DNA of 64,000 bases from Fasciolopsis buskii (taxonomy: Eukaryota > Platyhelminthes > Trematoda > Plagiorchiida > Fasciolidae): the NCBI GenBank assembly GCA_008360955.1, contig LUCM01002356.1, positions 127,598 to 191,597 on the forward strand, in the 5' to 3' direction. The stretch's first letter is position 1; every line of letters begins with the position of its first letter. The position numbers and the translations under genes were made by a program. This document shows positions 11,901-26,900 of this stretch, in pieces. Below the pieces are notes generated by a model that saw only the letters and a list, made by a program, of their open reading frames with translations, did no database searches and was not told the DNA's origin.

Positions 11901-14900
11901 CCATTGATTAGTAACGTGCTTGACAATTTTCCTTTCCGTTTTCAAATGGTGCTCTCATCATATGTCAACTACCATTCGCCGGTCGATCCATTACCAATTG
12001 CTGTTTTCTTCTGAATGTGTTGAGACTCCCTTTTATCCTTTTAGAACCTTGGAATAGAATATATTACTGGTTGCATTGACTAATGACGGAACTGAACTCA
12101 TTCGAAAAAACAAATTTCCAACTTGAATTTCTAAGCAATGGCATATATATATAGTTTGAAATGTTTTTTGTCGATAAAAATCCTCCCACTTCCACTTATC
12201 AACATGTCTCATTTAGGGTTATATTGTCACCGCTGAAAAAACTGAAGAATAAACTGCGTATCCATTGTGAAAAGATCCAAATCTACGACAGTTGCATCCT
12301 TACGCCATGATTCTGGCAGCTCGACCAGCGTCGGTAAAAATTCGTTTCGGCCGGAAATCAAACTCGGAGCGGACTTGAAAGCTACGTACGACTCTGGATC
12401 GGATAGCACTATTCAGTGCTCCCCACCGGAAGGCTATGCCAGCGAATTTCGTAAACCTGTGACGAGCATTGTACTTACATACCTATGCTCGCGTGAGGGT
12501 ATACGGTGAACTATCACATCCATTGAGAACGACTAGTGGCTTTCGACAAGGGTGTCCCACCTCTTCATTCCTGTTTAATTTCGTCATAGACGAAGTGATG
12601 GAAGATGCTTTAGGAGGTTTACAATAAGTAGGAATGGAACTGTGAAATTAGGCGAAGCTGTGTGATCTAGATTATGCCGATGAAGTTGTGTGCCTGTGCG
12701 AATTCGCGGACCATACACAACGCGCACTAGATAGACTGTCGAGATCGGTTGCTCGGTTTGGCATGTGCTTTGCAACTTCAAAGTGCAAAGTGCTGTTACA
12801 GGACTGGACGACAGCAGTCCCGAACGTGATACTGGGTGGAAAGAAACTAACGGTTGTGGACTGTTTCACTCAACTTGATAGCTGCTTGTCGAACGAAGGT
12901 AGCTCTGAAACTACCTTATCTCGGCGTATGAAACTTAGCAGACTGATTTGGTTGAGTCACGTGTTGCGCATGGCGAACACTCGTCTACCATATCGTGCCC
13001 TATTTTGAGTTCCTCCAAAGGAATGGAAGAAGCCACGTGGAGGCCAACAAATGACGTGGCAACGTGGGGTGAGAAAATGTACAGCGAACTTAGCCAAAGT
13101 AGGTGTCTCACGTCTTCGTGGTTGGTTTTCGAAAGACCCGTCAACTGGTTGGCTGAACACACAGGTATATGGCCGTGAATTATGGGCAGTGAGAATTGTG
13201 TTGTCATTTTATGTTTAATCAAAATGATCAAAATGTATGTTTTTACAGTTAGACTGTGTTTCATGTGTTGGCTGCAGTAGCGCCCTATCTTTTCTGGTCT
13301 GTGTAGGTCTACTTCCTGTTCCCCTTGGATATTCACTCTTTTATAGAAACATGCAACCTTGAATAAAAGGCAGTGGTCAGTTAGGCTTGCCTTGCTGTTT
13401 AACGCTGAACGATGATGATGGTGGGACGGAGGTGGTCAGCACTACACAGATGAGTTCAGATTGTTTATTGTCCTATCCGTCCTTGTCTAAATACAAAATC
13501 GTTTTGCACTACGGTTGGACGCTTAGACACCCAACTTTTATTATGACCATTTAGCGCTACTCGATCGTCTTTAGCATTAAGTTGTCCGCAATATTTCTAG
13601 AAGTGCAGCCTAAGAATGAACAAACAACGATTTCTTACGATTAGATCGGTTTTCACTAAATTGGTATCATTTGGAAGTCTGTCAGAAACCGTGCCCTCTC
13701 TGGAAATACACTGTTTTGCATTAGGTTTCCAATACTTGAACCAACTAGGTTGTCGACGCTGAAGATTGATGTGCCAATTTATTGAGTGATTTTAGTGGGA
13801 ACATTATAAGAACAACGGTGATGTTTGCCATTAATTCACGAGTATGAATAGCTGATCGTTAACTGCACATTTTTTGGTCACTCCGATTCAGCAAAGCTTC
13901 TGCACGTCATTTTTGTGTCCACCATATTCGCATCTTCGATGTGGCTTAATGCACTCTGCCTTAGAGAATAGCCTGTAAACTGCTGCCAGGATTTAACGAG
14001 TTTCGCATCAACAGTACTTCATTTGCCGCATATGTTTTTCACAGTTCTTTCCAGATTCGAATAATTTAGTTCTGGCACTACCAACATTACCGTGAGTTCC
14101 GTACCCCGGGAAGATAAATAACAAAATGCATCGGTAAGATATTTTTGATATTGATTACATTCCATCTTAGGCTTTTGTGTCACGACCTGGGTAACGAGCA
14201 GAAAAATCCAAATCATTCTTCCTAATGATCCAGTGAACAACAACGTTTCATACCAACTGTTTATACTCTTTTAGATCAGTCTTGCTTGATTGTAGTAATG
14301 TCATCAGAACTGGACGAAAACCAGGTCAAGCTTTTCTGTTAGGTACAAATTATTTCAATTTTCAGTGCAAAATATACCAGATAAACTAAGTAATTTTGAT
14401 GTGTTCATTCATTGCTGGTGTGATATAATGAGAATAGTCTGTCTGGCCTTTCTTGGCTTGGTTATATTATGCAGAAACAAATACAACCTTCAGTCTTAGA
14501 TGTAACTTGCAAACTATTCTTTATGTTATATCAACTTTTCTCTCATTCAACTTATTAGACTCACAAGAAAAGTAGCCTTTTTGACGGATACTAACTGCAA
14601 CAGTGTTACCTGCAAAGGTTGTCAGAAAAACAGAAACGCTAACCTCAAAAATTAGGATTTTCACAGAAATCCACAAAACTGACCAGACACAAATGCTGTT
14701 GTCATTTTGTTAAGTTTGATGAAAATCAATCAAATTGTGACGAGTTGGTTGCATGCAGTCATCTTGGTTGTGGTCGTCCAAGTGTTGATGTTCTCTGAAA
14801 CTTACTGGGCTTCAACTCATGTTTCCTTTCCACTTTTCACATTTCAGATCAGGGCGTTTGCAACTCCCTCTTGTGGGAAACTTGACTCCGTGCATGTCAC

Positions 14901-17900
14901 AAACTCATTAAGTGTCCGCTTCTAGTATGGTCGTCCGGTAATTTGAATTTAATTAATCTCTCAAAAATGGTCAAATTAAATGAATTTGTAGAACCACTTC
15001 CGAGAAGGTGTCTACATTTAATCTTTTTTTGCGGAATTACAGAAAAGTGTTGTCACCAAATAAATTAAACACGAAGATAGTATGGAGTTTTACAAAACCA
15101 GGTCAGTCTACAGATAAACTCTGCAATGGGTTTCTGACTACCTCGAGCAAATTAGCAATATACAAAAGGAAATCTACTTATGGTGAGATTTTGAAGAACA
15201 ATACAGCTGTAACTTTTCGGCAAAATGGCCGTTGGTTTTGCCCAGGTAATTAGAAACACACATTCGGATTGAATTCCCGAGAGCTCAAATCGGCGTGAAG
15301 TGAAGTGCAAATCGTCTTTTATCTTAACCAGACGCTGACGACCAACATTTGATGGCCTGGGAAATAGCTCGATTCACAAATGCAATACTATAGAGACATT
15401 CCCTTAACAGTCTACTTCCAAGGGTATCAGTGGACGCCTTTAGACATGATATTCAGCAGTTCATTGGGAAAGTGTCAAGCCAAGAATCACGATTGTCACC
15501 ATTCACGGGTGAGTATAGTGGCGTCATTTTTTGCCATGATAGTAATGTTAGAAACAGTAGATAATTTTAAAGGATGCCACACTAGCGTAATTTGCACCCC
15601 AAAGACGTTTACCTGTTTCTTTGGTCGCGCAGTGGTAAGCTGAAACCAATGATCCAGAATCTCATCGAGTGTAACAAACACGCGTGAACCATACGGTCAA
15701 TTGCGTCAGCCAATCAATGAGCGGTCTGGGTTTCACTACAAAGAAACTCTAACTAAATCAGTTTAAAAATCAACGAACGAGGTGGACCAATCGGGAAAAA
15801 ACTTAAAAAATCGATGAAACATAACATTCACAGACGTGAATGTGCATTCGACATTCTTGGCTATGTAAGTTAAGGTGGGATTTGTGTCCACTTTACTTCA
15901 ATATTCTCCCTAGGGTAAATGAAAACGAGTGGCTGCTGACTTGCGATAGAAGTCACTGAGGACTGGCGAGTCGAGACAGAAACAACTAGTATGTTTTAGA
16001 AGATAACCGGCATCGAAACAACGTGCCTTACTATAACTACCTTGCTGTTTAATGCTGAACGATGATGATGACCACCAACTCGAGATTACTCATCCAGAAG
16101 GACGTTTTCTTTACGAATCAGTGCCGAGTCCCTGACATTCCGTTGGACCATGTACGTGAGGTTTCTTCTTCAAAACGATCTGCTGAAGGTTCAATACAGA
16201 CGTGCATTTACTAGATTCTAACAGTGTTTGTCTCAGCGGATTTTATATTTCCCGACGTTTACCATAAAAATGTGAACATCTGCGAGTAAAAGTTCATTAG
16301 GGAGGCATCAAAGAAGGAATTCAATTAGATCAATTTAGCTTGTAAATCAGAAAGTATTAACAGAAACATCTAAAATTCAATTTATTGCGGTGTGGCATAA
16401 CGCAAGTTCATGCCATTATCATCACCAATTGTGCGGCTGCAAAACGTTCTTCAAATGCATTTAAAGATCCCCCAAAATCCATTTATTTTGTTTTTGTCTC
16501 CTCCGGTCATAAACCGTTACGTTTCGCCGACTGAATGTAGTGGTATACATGTTTTTTTATTCATCTTTTAACGTTTTTGTTGCTTTCTATTTTCTGATCC
16601 GTAGTGCCTCCCTCGGGGACTTTAACACTCGAAATGATTCCCGTTGAGAGAAATTTGTCTGATAGCACCACCAGTAAAAGAGTACTGTTTTTCTTCTCAG
16701 TAGTATGTTTTGCATACGGATAGATGAACAAAATTTCCTCGGAAGCAGACGACCGGTTTCTTATTTATTGCCGCCCTTCAGGCATGCGTACCCGGCACTA
16801 TTCTGTCCAACTATCCCTGTATTAGTGCGCTCCTTTCTTAGTTTCCCACCATAATCTCATTAGAATCTTTGGGAGCATGAATGGGTGATAAGTCCATTTA
16901 AGAATCACACGGTGGAGCGCATTATTATAGGGGTGGATGCATAGTAGAATATCCATTTCGCATACCTGAATAGCGGCAATAACCGCAAAACCAATCGTGT
17001 GCTTCCGTATGCGCAATATACTAATGAGAATAAAAACCAATACTTTTGGGCTTTTTGTCTCCTTTCTGATGGTTAGCCTTGGCTGACCGACGAAAATTCT
17101 CCCACGAATCACTATGTGATTCTTAAGTGGACTTACCACCCATTCACGCTCCTAACGACTCAAACGAGATTCTAGTACGAAAAGCGTTATGTATTTCAGG
17201 CCAAAGATAAATTGGCACAGTAACCACTCAGCCTAAGCACAATCAAACAGATCCGTTTAAAAAAGAAAAGGTTTTCTAAAAGATTGCAATAATAGCAGTT
17301 TTTAGAGAACTGGTAACTGTATTTTCACAACTGGAAGCCACAATCAAACAAATGCGGACTGATTTTTGTAAAACGTACACCACTTTCCAACCGTCCTCTA
17401 TTCTTTTTGCAGAGCCAGTTCAAACAATGTCGGTATATGTTGTATTCCACAAAATCGTCATAACCAACCTGACCAAGTGCATTTCATTACTGCTGTTCTA
17501 CTGGAAAGTGACGTTGTACACGATGAAATTTCATTTCGGTGTAAAAAATTTGGCATTTTGTGCATCTTACTGTGCAACACCTAGTGTCTACGTAGCCGTA
17601 CTTTGCAGTGGACAACTCTGTGCATACAAATGTTTGACGATTGTCGCACTATAATGATTTTGTCTCTCGTCAAGTTCAAGAGGGCAAAATGAGACATATC
17701 TCATCAAACTTGAGACCAAAGAAACCCAAATATACGTTTGAAGTTACTTTGAAATGAACTGAATATGCATGATTCTAAATACTTCCTCAGTGTTTTCTCG
17801 GTAGACCTCCAATCGTTGCGTTTTACATACCTACATCCCGTCATCGTCAATTTGGTTTGTCTTATTCCATTTTATTCAGTGCGACGTCAGATTGATCGAG

Positions 17901-20900
17901 AATTAGGAGTGATACGGCACCTTCATAATGATTCCCAGTGTGGTCTCGGATGCCGATCGTTGCTGTTGCAGAATTCAGGGATCTCGACTAATCTTTCTGG
18001 TACGAAACTATAGGTTAGGGCTTCTATAGACACTAGCCTTCTTTTGCGTTTTATTTGATAAAATTTATCGAGTGAGTCCTAAAAACAACTAAACTGAAAA
18101 ATTCTCTTCAACTTGTCATCACAGGCATTTAGCTTTGTGGTACTGTATCATAACGATTGCGTGCGCGGTTGTAGTCTTCAGTGAGTGACTAAGTACATCT
18201 TCTCCTCTAGAAGCCGATCAGCTGAACTTCGTCCAAAAATCTGAGCCACTCCTCGTCCAAGATGACACCTTTGAGAATATCTTGTAAACACTTAGATCAT
18301 TAACGGTCAGAAGACGACTTATTTGCTCTTTTTAGGACCATTGATTCTTTTCTCCCAATGTTCCTGTTGTCTTTATTCTTAAAGTGATATAATGGGACGG
18401 CCACTGGGCTTTCATTGTAAAACTAATTGAGGGTCCATCAATGGTGGTGGTCATTTATATTTCATTACAGCTTAACGGATTTAGTTTAATGCAAAACTCC
18501 ACTGGCGCTTAACACTAGAATCTTACTCAACTACTAGTCCCGAACACTTTTATGAATGCGTACTCCAACGATGAACCAATGGTAGTTATGCATATAAATT
18601 TCTGACTGATGGGTGAAACAGCAAGAACAGACACGGAAGACCAAAGGGGTGGTAGCCTTAGTTTGAACTGCGTTTCTGAACAGTACTATATACATCGCCA
18701 TGGTGCATAGCGTGCGCCAAACTTTGCAATTACTCAAAAGAAAACAGCATCACAATTATTGGCTGTTTCTAACTTGTTGTAGTGTTAAGTTAATAATGCT
18801 AATCACAAAGCGGAAATGATAGTTCAGGCTGGGTACTTGAGGCAGAATTGGCAGTTTTGCAATTTTTGTAATCACAAAGTGAACATTTCTCAACATGGCG
18901 ACAGACTTCGATTAAACGATAGCAAGAAAACAGTTTACATATCTGTTTACACAACAATGTCTTGAGGGAACAACAACATTGCAATACAAGTCGAAGGTTT
19001 TTAAGAATCTAGCCCGAAGAAATCATCTGGTGGGTCGCTTGAGTTTTTATATGTGGACAAGTTCCGCAAGTTACCGTTCAGGTAGCATTTGTAAATACGT
19101 TGAATACCTTTATGCATATCGCAAAATTCACATGGAGCAGTTCAGTGATACCAACAGTGAATGACGGAGGAGACAGAATTACCGTTTAAATTTCAATGAC
19201 TGAACTATTAGACCTATCTTTGCTTCACATAAAAGAATCAAATTTTTTCTTTGCTGAGCATGATAGAATGATATACGCAGCTTAGGTTTATGGACAAATC
19301 TCGCATCATGAGAACCATGGTAAGAAAAAAAACGATGGAGAGATGGTCGAAAGAAAGTGAATTGTCCGGAGTTCACCAAACATGATAGCACTTCCATCTT
19401 CCAAGTTCACTTCGTCGGTGACCCATCGGAGTCCCCGATTGGAAACCCCGAATCCCCGAAATATTTAAACGGGGATTTCGGGAAACATTCACAAAAGTTT
19501 ATACCATAAATCAGTTTAGGCCAAAAATTGCTAAACCTAAATGAGGGGAACTTCGTTGACATGCATGTGATGAAGTTGCGGTCCCACTAGTAATAATAGT
19601 GTCAAATATGTTGGACAGATAAACTCATCTAAAAGTTAGGATCGACTGACTGACGGATGTTCCGGGATTCCTCTAATATACTTTAGGTGAAGGAAATTCA
19701 AATCTAGTGTATTTGAATTTTGATCTGACAAAACTATGACAAATGACAAGCACGGTTACAACTCACACATCTACCTACACATGAAATTTTTCGTGAAATC
19801 AGAGAGCTAACTAATACATCGCAAAATTTCGCTAAATAAATTAATGTAACAAGTTTAGCTTTGCCAAATATGGGTTCAGTAAATAAGCCTAAGGCCCAAC
19901 CATTATTGTTAAACCTTTGAGGTCAGAGGCCTTGCGACACATGCGAGAAATCTAAGCCGGCCAATGCCCCAATAAAAAAATCAGTGATTTCCACCACAAG
20001 TCCGCAGTGGGCGCTTTTTAAGACTGCGCACATGTTGAACACAGCGGGTAAATCCAGGAAGAAGCAAGTGACAAAAGAAAAGCTGCAAAACGATGGTACA
20101 ACTCTTGTCTCTTTGAGTTTGACAAACCTGCGCCAGTTTCACCCGTGGATTAAGTGCTATGTTGTCCCGTCTCACTCCATTAGAACATTTGTCATGGATG
20201 AAAATGAAGAATCCGCATTGATATAAGCTCAAGAATCATGGCGAATGGTTCAAGTTTACTTTTTTCGACCAGCTACCAGCCGCTGAACATATAATCTGCT
20301 CTAGTGAGGATGATTTTCACATTCTTTGTGTTAGGAAAAAAGGAAGATACGTTTCTGCTGCATTACGTAATCTACATTTTGTCATAGGTGCTTACTCTAC
20401 CTTGAATCGCTGTAGAACAAGAAACCTTAAAGGTTAAAAGATCACTAGTAAGGTAAGACCAGTTTCACGACCAATTGGATCTCCTGATTGAGTCATAGTT
20501 TAGTCTCACCGAATCATTTAAATGGGCTTCAGAACTTCGTCGAATAACTCAAATTAACAGTAACATTCGTGCACGACTGATATGTAGCATGCCGCAAAGG
20601 GTCTAGGTTGTTATTATTGCCTCTTGCCAAAATACGAGGTATGTGTTCAGATCAATGGCTGATACCTAATGATTTGTTAAATTCATGTTGTCAAAACAAC
20701 AGTGAACATTACCTGCCAGTTGATACGAGACTAGAAGACTGACTTGGGCGTAAATCATCGTGGAGCAAAGATTGTGCAATACGCGGATGGGCTCATGATT
20801 TGCAGTAATAGTGAATGCGTGCCCCTAAAACTTCAGTTCTACCGGTACTCCAGTTGCACTTTAAATAAAATTTTCGTGGACCAAGTAGCCGGGAATTGCC

Positions 20901-23900
20901 GCAAAAACCTATCCGGGGGGTTCAAGCACACATTTAAAAACTTTTTCTTGTCCAGTACAAAAGACCTCACAGAATTTACTAGGTTTACGGACAGGAATTA
21001 TCTGTCAAGGAGATATAGTCAAACAGTAGTTATAACGTAATGCTAGCTATGAACAAAAAAGGTAACCATAACGAGAAATTCGCGATACACACCAGGATAA
21101 AATTAGGAATTTTGGCGAAAAAGGAGCGGCTATCATTTTTAATAAAAGAAGTTTGAGCATTAGAAATCATGAGAAAACACCTGTTCACTGCATTTTGAAT
21201 GTTTTTCGGCGATCAGATGCGAAGCTTAACCGGTATCAAACCGTTTTTTCGTCTAACGATCCAAAGTATGTTGTTGCATTAATTTCAATCCTTTGCTCCG
21301 TACTATTTAACTCGTATTCGCTGTGTTCAGTGAACTGGACATACCGACGGGAAGTTCACGCACTCGAACTGGTCACTCCTCGCAGAGGAAAAATCCGGAC
21401 CACTGTTAGCGTGATATTGGAATATCTAGTCAGTACTGAACGCCAGGCGAATTCGTTCATAGCTTCTAAGCCGGAGTTGGGAATCAGAAATTATCGCAAC
21501 GGCGGGTCGGTTGTACGGAAGTTCACAAATTGTTGGAATTTTTTGTTGAAGTCAAAATTGTGAGTGTTGGCTTCTGCATAATCCTTTTGGTACTCAATAA
21601 TTTTAGTATTGCCTTCTCTATTAGTTGTTTGCAATCTGCCGCACTTGTGAATAATTATCAGGATGACAAACTGTACATTTGTGACAACCTAATGCTTTGC
21701 GTAAGTTGGCTAATCATTAATTGAGATAACTGCAGCATGGACGTCTTATTTCCGGTTTACTGTGATCACCTCCGGTGTTTGTTCAAACCGGCCCTAATGA
21801 ACCTACTAAGGACCTCAGGAAACTGAAGTCATCAATTTTGTTTATCATTATTGGAAATTCCTACAGTAAGTTTTACCTTTTACAATGTGAAGGTTACCTG
21901 GAACCTTTTAAAATCAAGTGTTTGGCGAGAAATAATCTGAAGTTTGGGAAAAAGGCGAAATTTTTCCTTCATTATATTGGAAGAGATAAGCATACCTTTA
22001 CGAAGAACCCGGTGTTTCCTAGCACTTTCACGGACATGCAATAAAATCGACTAAAGATTTCGCTGCAGGGAGGCGAAGTTCAATTTTCTGATGAGCTGGG
22101 AAAAACAGTCCCAAATTTTTTCCGGTCTGAAGTTGGTTCCTGGAAGGAATGGGATTGGCCCTACCTGTAGCACCTACAATTTCAGTGGCTGATTCTGGAG
22201 GATTGTGATAGATGGATTTACTCTACAACGTTATCTGACAAAAAAGCAATCAAATTGGTTACAATATTACAAAGGAGCCCACTGTAGCGAATGAGCGAAT
22301 AATAAAACCCTAGTTTGCAGGTAAGCATGGTGGCGGTTGCAGTCGGAGAGCATGACTCACATTACCTTCATGCAATGTACAATTAGGTTTATTTGCTCAG
22401 CAACCAATCTAGCTGTATTGGATTCAGGTTTTGACAACAAATAAACGAGAAATTGTTTGTTACTTTGTAAATGCTTAGCAATATTCTACTGCAGAACGAA
22501 CTATCAAAGAATTTCATTGGTTTTTCTTCTGCTGTTCCTTTCTCAACGCTTGCAGTTAAAATTTTTTTAAAGTAATTTTGCTCAGATTTACAAAGGTATA
22601 CTTTGTTTTAATCCCATCTTGTTTTTTTTTGTTGTTGTTGTAACAATTATTCTGGATAATAATAGACATTTTTGTTGCCATTCTAACTGCCCTAGGGTTA
22701 AACTTACTGTGGTCTGCAAATACTTTGTGCGAAATCAGCAAATGTGTCCAATATTTTCAAGGATTATCAGCGGCCTATTTATTAGCTGACCATACATTTT
22801 GCGTGATTCAGGCAACGAAAAATCCACCACGAATCGTTTGCTTATTTTGATTGTTTAGGTTGGGTGGACCAGGGGGTTAAAATAGTAGTTACTTCTCAAT
22901 CTCTTATGCAACACAGATAGTATCTGTTTTGGCTGGCCCGCGGCTTACTTGCTGGATATTGCAGCGGATTCGTAACCTTTTTAGTACTTTCTTCAGATGC
23001 GCTTTTTGAAACCGACAAACTTCAACGGAATTTGCATTGATTTTCCCGGACAATATGCTATTCATTCTGGATCCGGCCTCGGTCCTGGAGTGCTTTGGTT
23101 AATGGTCCTATGAGATTTTCCAAGGAGCGCTAGTGTCTCCTTGATAAAAACTGTCCCCATACCGAAATGATGCTTTGGCTATCCTTCTTGGTGAACTCTT
23201 CCGGTGTGAGCTGAGGACACTCGAGAGGCGATCTGCAGGCAACTTTATACCTTGCCCCATGTAGCACACAACCCAACGGCGCAGGGTGAATTTTGGGGAA
23301 ATTCCAGGTTACCTACTGTTGACTCTTTTAGAAGATATGTATATTTAAACATGAAAAAGGATGACTTCATTTACCATGCAGATGATGAAGGTTTGTGCTG
23401 TGAGTGGTTATGCCGCAAATTTTATTTTACTGAGTGACCTCGTGATCTGGGGTGTCACTTTGGTTTCCCTAATTCTGTTCCGTTGGGCCTGGCTTGGCTA
23501 TTTGGGAACATTTACTAACGTCCAAGCTTTGAGTAGCAGCTTAGTTTTGTATGCTTTTGTTTTTAGAAGATTTTCCGTACTCTTTGTGATATTTCGGTAA
23601 TTCGTATATTTATCGCCGTGAACATAAGTTCGCACATGCGTTTTGGCATCATTTTGCCTTTTACTCGTTTTTAAACGAATACTGTAGTTGATCTTTAACC
23701 AGTTCACTTCCTTAGCTTTTCAATAAACATAGTTCCAGACATGTAACTGACATGTCTAATAGAAGCAAGTGGAAGAGATATCGTAAATGAAAGAGGGCTC
23801 TGAGTGCTTCAAAATATGCGATCTGCGTGGAGACTACATTGTGAACCTACTGGAATTCTTGTTCGAAATCACATTTTTCAGGAATGTTTGCCTGTTCCTA

Positions 23901-26900
23901 CTGCTAAGTCGATAGCATTCCCAGATGCAGCTGACATACCTGAAATAAGTGAAGGTTAACAGTCAGGCTTGATGCAGCTAACAACGGAATTCGTATCCAC
24001 AGAGAGGGCGTCGTCCCACAGGAATGAATTCAATGTGTCTGTTACGCCCGTGTCTGGGAAGATGACCGATGCAGATCATTAAGCACGCTATTCTTGAATG
24101 CATTCTAAAGGAACCAGCGAAATGCAGTTGGAAAAGACCTTCCGTTCTCAAATCAACAGGGATCCATTTACACGGTCTTTATCTGAGGGGCCTGTGACAT
24201 CTTGGATGAACATGAAACAGCACAAAATGCACTCCAGCTTTTTTGTACATTTCTGGTGTACTTTGTTATGACCGGACCACTTTAGTAGACTTTCAGGATG
24301 CTTTGCAGAGGTTACCCGAGTTGATCCAGAAGGATGATATCCAAACCTTATCCGTTGCGGATATTCACACCAAACCCATGGGGATGTAAAAATATGGGAG
24401 TTTTGCAAAGTCTCAAAGAGTCCTCTTATACACAGAAGCAGACGTATCCCTTAGTTCAAACAGTCTTACTTTCGGGTTGCTACAGTGAAGGGATATCTAT
24501 GCGCTAGTCTGTCAGCAACAGTCCGCAGTATGCTCAGTGCATCAGTTAGTGACAACGTGGCTTTGTCTTGCTACTGAGTAAGCAGTCAAACGTGCGTTGT
24601 AGCGCATAACCACCGGCAGATTGCAACTATCACAGGTACGTCTGTCAAATATATAAATATTTTACCACAACAGATGCCATTCAACCATTGCTGCGGTTTG
24701 CAAAGCACCCGTTTGGAGATACAAATATGTCAAACATTGGCTTCTGAACGCCGGGGAACGTGTTGATGCACGACGATCTAGCAGGTAAATGAAACAGCAA
24801 ACATTTCACAGTTATTTGTACACATATCTACGATTACCTGAGTCATTTGCATGGAGCTCATACCATATGTATACGCTGATACGCATGGTAACATATGCTT
24901 TAGGACTCACGGTCGCGACGTCTGAAAAAATGGTAGCAAACGATGCCGCTCTAGTTTCTCTCTCTGTATATATATATCACGACGTTTAGGTAGTGATATA
25001 AGGTGGTTACAAGATAAGATTAGTAGCAGCAACTATTGTAAACTTGAATGATGTGTCCACATGGATAACATGCAATCGTTGTCATGAGAGATGACGTGTT
25101 GCTAACTGTTATGTCGAATTAACTGGTTCATCGGTTACGTATCAGTGTCTAGGGACGTTAGCTGGGGAGATTGAGGGGTCAAACAGATCTTTAGCAGGGA
25201 AATAGTGGGTGATTACTCTGACCTATTGCGATCAATTAGGCAGTGAGGATTATTTGACTTTAAACACTTTGCTAGTCTTTCTCTAGCCAAGTTTAAGATG
25301 CAGATACACAACTGAGGCTTTTCTTCCCATCACCATGGTTAGGCCAAAACTAGCAAGTAAAGTCTCAAGTCAAGTAGTGCTATCCCTCAGAGTAATCACC
25401 CACAATGGCTCTGGTAAAAACCTGTTAGATCTGTCACTCTTCTTGGCGGTCTTCTCTAAACAATGTTGGTGTGCAAAAAATTGGTAGTAATTCCTGACCT
25501 AAGAAGAACTACCGCTTGGACCTTTCAAGAGTATATACTTTTATTCATATCACCAGAAATCGATAGATTTTACGCAGCACATTGGTAAATCAAGGGTTGC
25601 GTCTGCGCAGGTGGAGGTCAGTTTAATTGAGACGAGCTACTAGAACTGGCGATTTGAAGAAGAAAATAAGCAACGGAATATCCGCCTTGTTTTTCTCAAC
25701 TTCGGTCGCAGGTAGCGTCACCCAAATGTTTAGGTAAATTAAGCTTGAATTAACCCACAGCTTCCAAACGCGCCCCAAACGGGTGCGAGTTACATATGTC
25801 TTGAGAGACAGTGGATGTAAAGGCAGCGTTATGCCGTCAGGTGGAAGTAGAACTATGGTGCATATTCGTCAAGTTTGTCGAGCAATTTTGGTGATAATGG
25901 GAGAGGAACAGTTGCCCAAATGAAGCGAAAGATGAAGATTGTGTGATAACTAAACAAAAACCTAAAACTAGTATAAATTGTGGTTTTAATGGGTAGTACC
26001 CAAGAGATCAACTATATACGTGGCCCAAGTAGCATACCGGATCCGGCCCCTGTCCGGTAACAGTCCGGAAGAATCCGGTAGACGTCCGGTGAAACTCGGT
26101 GAATCCAAACGCTACATATGGAAAACGTCCGGAAATGCTACCGGTACCGGATGGGCACATGGTGGGCACGAAAAAATCCACACGGCTTCTAATCTTTTTT
26201 CCTCTTTTGCCTTTTTCACGTTTACAGTCGCTTAAAATATCTCACACACCCCCAACGGACTTATATTTTTAATTTATGGCTACTGTCTAGGCCCCTTATA
26301 CCCCAAAATATAGTTTCCCACCTTAGCACAATAATTCGCTAAGTATTTACTATGCAGTAAAGATCATGGCCAGAAACTCCAAAAAACGTTCACGATGTTA
26401 GTCGAGCAACCCGTCACGTAAACCGATAGTAATGGAAACATAAAACATCCTTAGTCATTTGCAAACATGTAATGACGTTTTTAACCAGCGAAATCGGTTA
26501 AGAGAGATGATAACAAAAACCGTCGCCTATCTCGTTTTGGGATAGTTAGCGTCCGTTTCAGCGAACTCCGGTGCTGCTATGGTCAGTGAGCAGCTATATG
26601 TCCCCTAAATGAAACTAATACGCAGTTATACTAACAGCAAACATTTCGTTTGTTAACAAGACCCACGATCATCAATAACGTAAGAATGAAAAACTCACCA
26701 TCAACTTTCTCCGTGAGTTTGACGCAGTAGTCTTCAATTATACGTCTTCCAGAACAGCGCTTCCAGTGCATTAGTCGCACATCAATTGGATCTCCACAGC
26801 CGGACTGTGCGCTGGAACATTCATAGCAATATAGCTGCCCAAAGGCAAATTCTAAAACCGGAAACGTGTTTCGTGAGTCGATTGCCATCCTTGACATATT

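Noticed and set aside
20744..21040. KIVQYADGLMICSNS, RT-like phrase
   Set aside because: The box reads YADG, the flanks do not follow any RT family convincingly, and the frame is otherwise ordinary. Kept only as a note in the intron entry.
22089..22115. CTGATGAG followed by GAAA, hammerhead-ribozyme-like as in some flatworm SINEs
   Set aside because: Stem II cannot form with the required spacing and no matching cleavage-site helix is seen.
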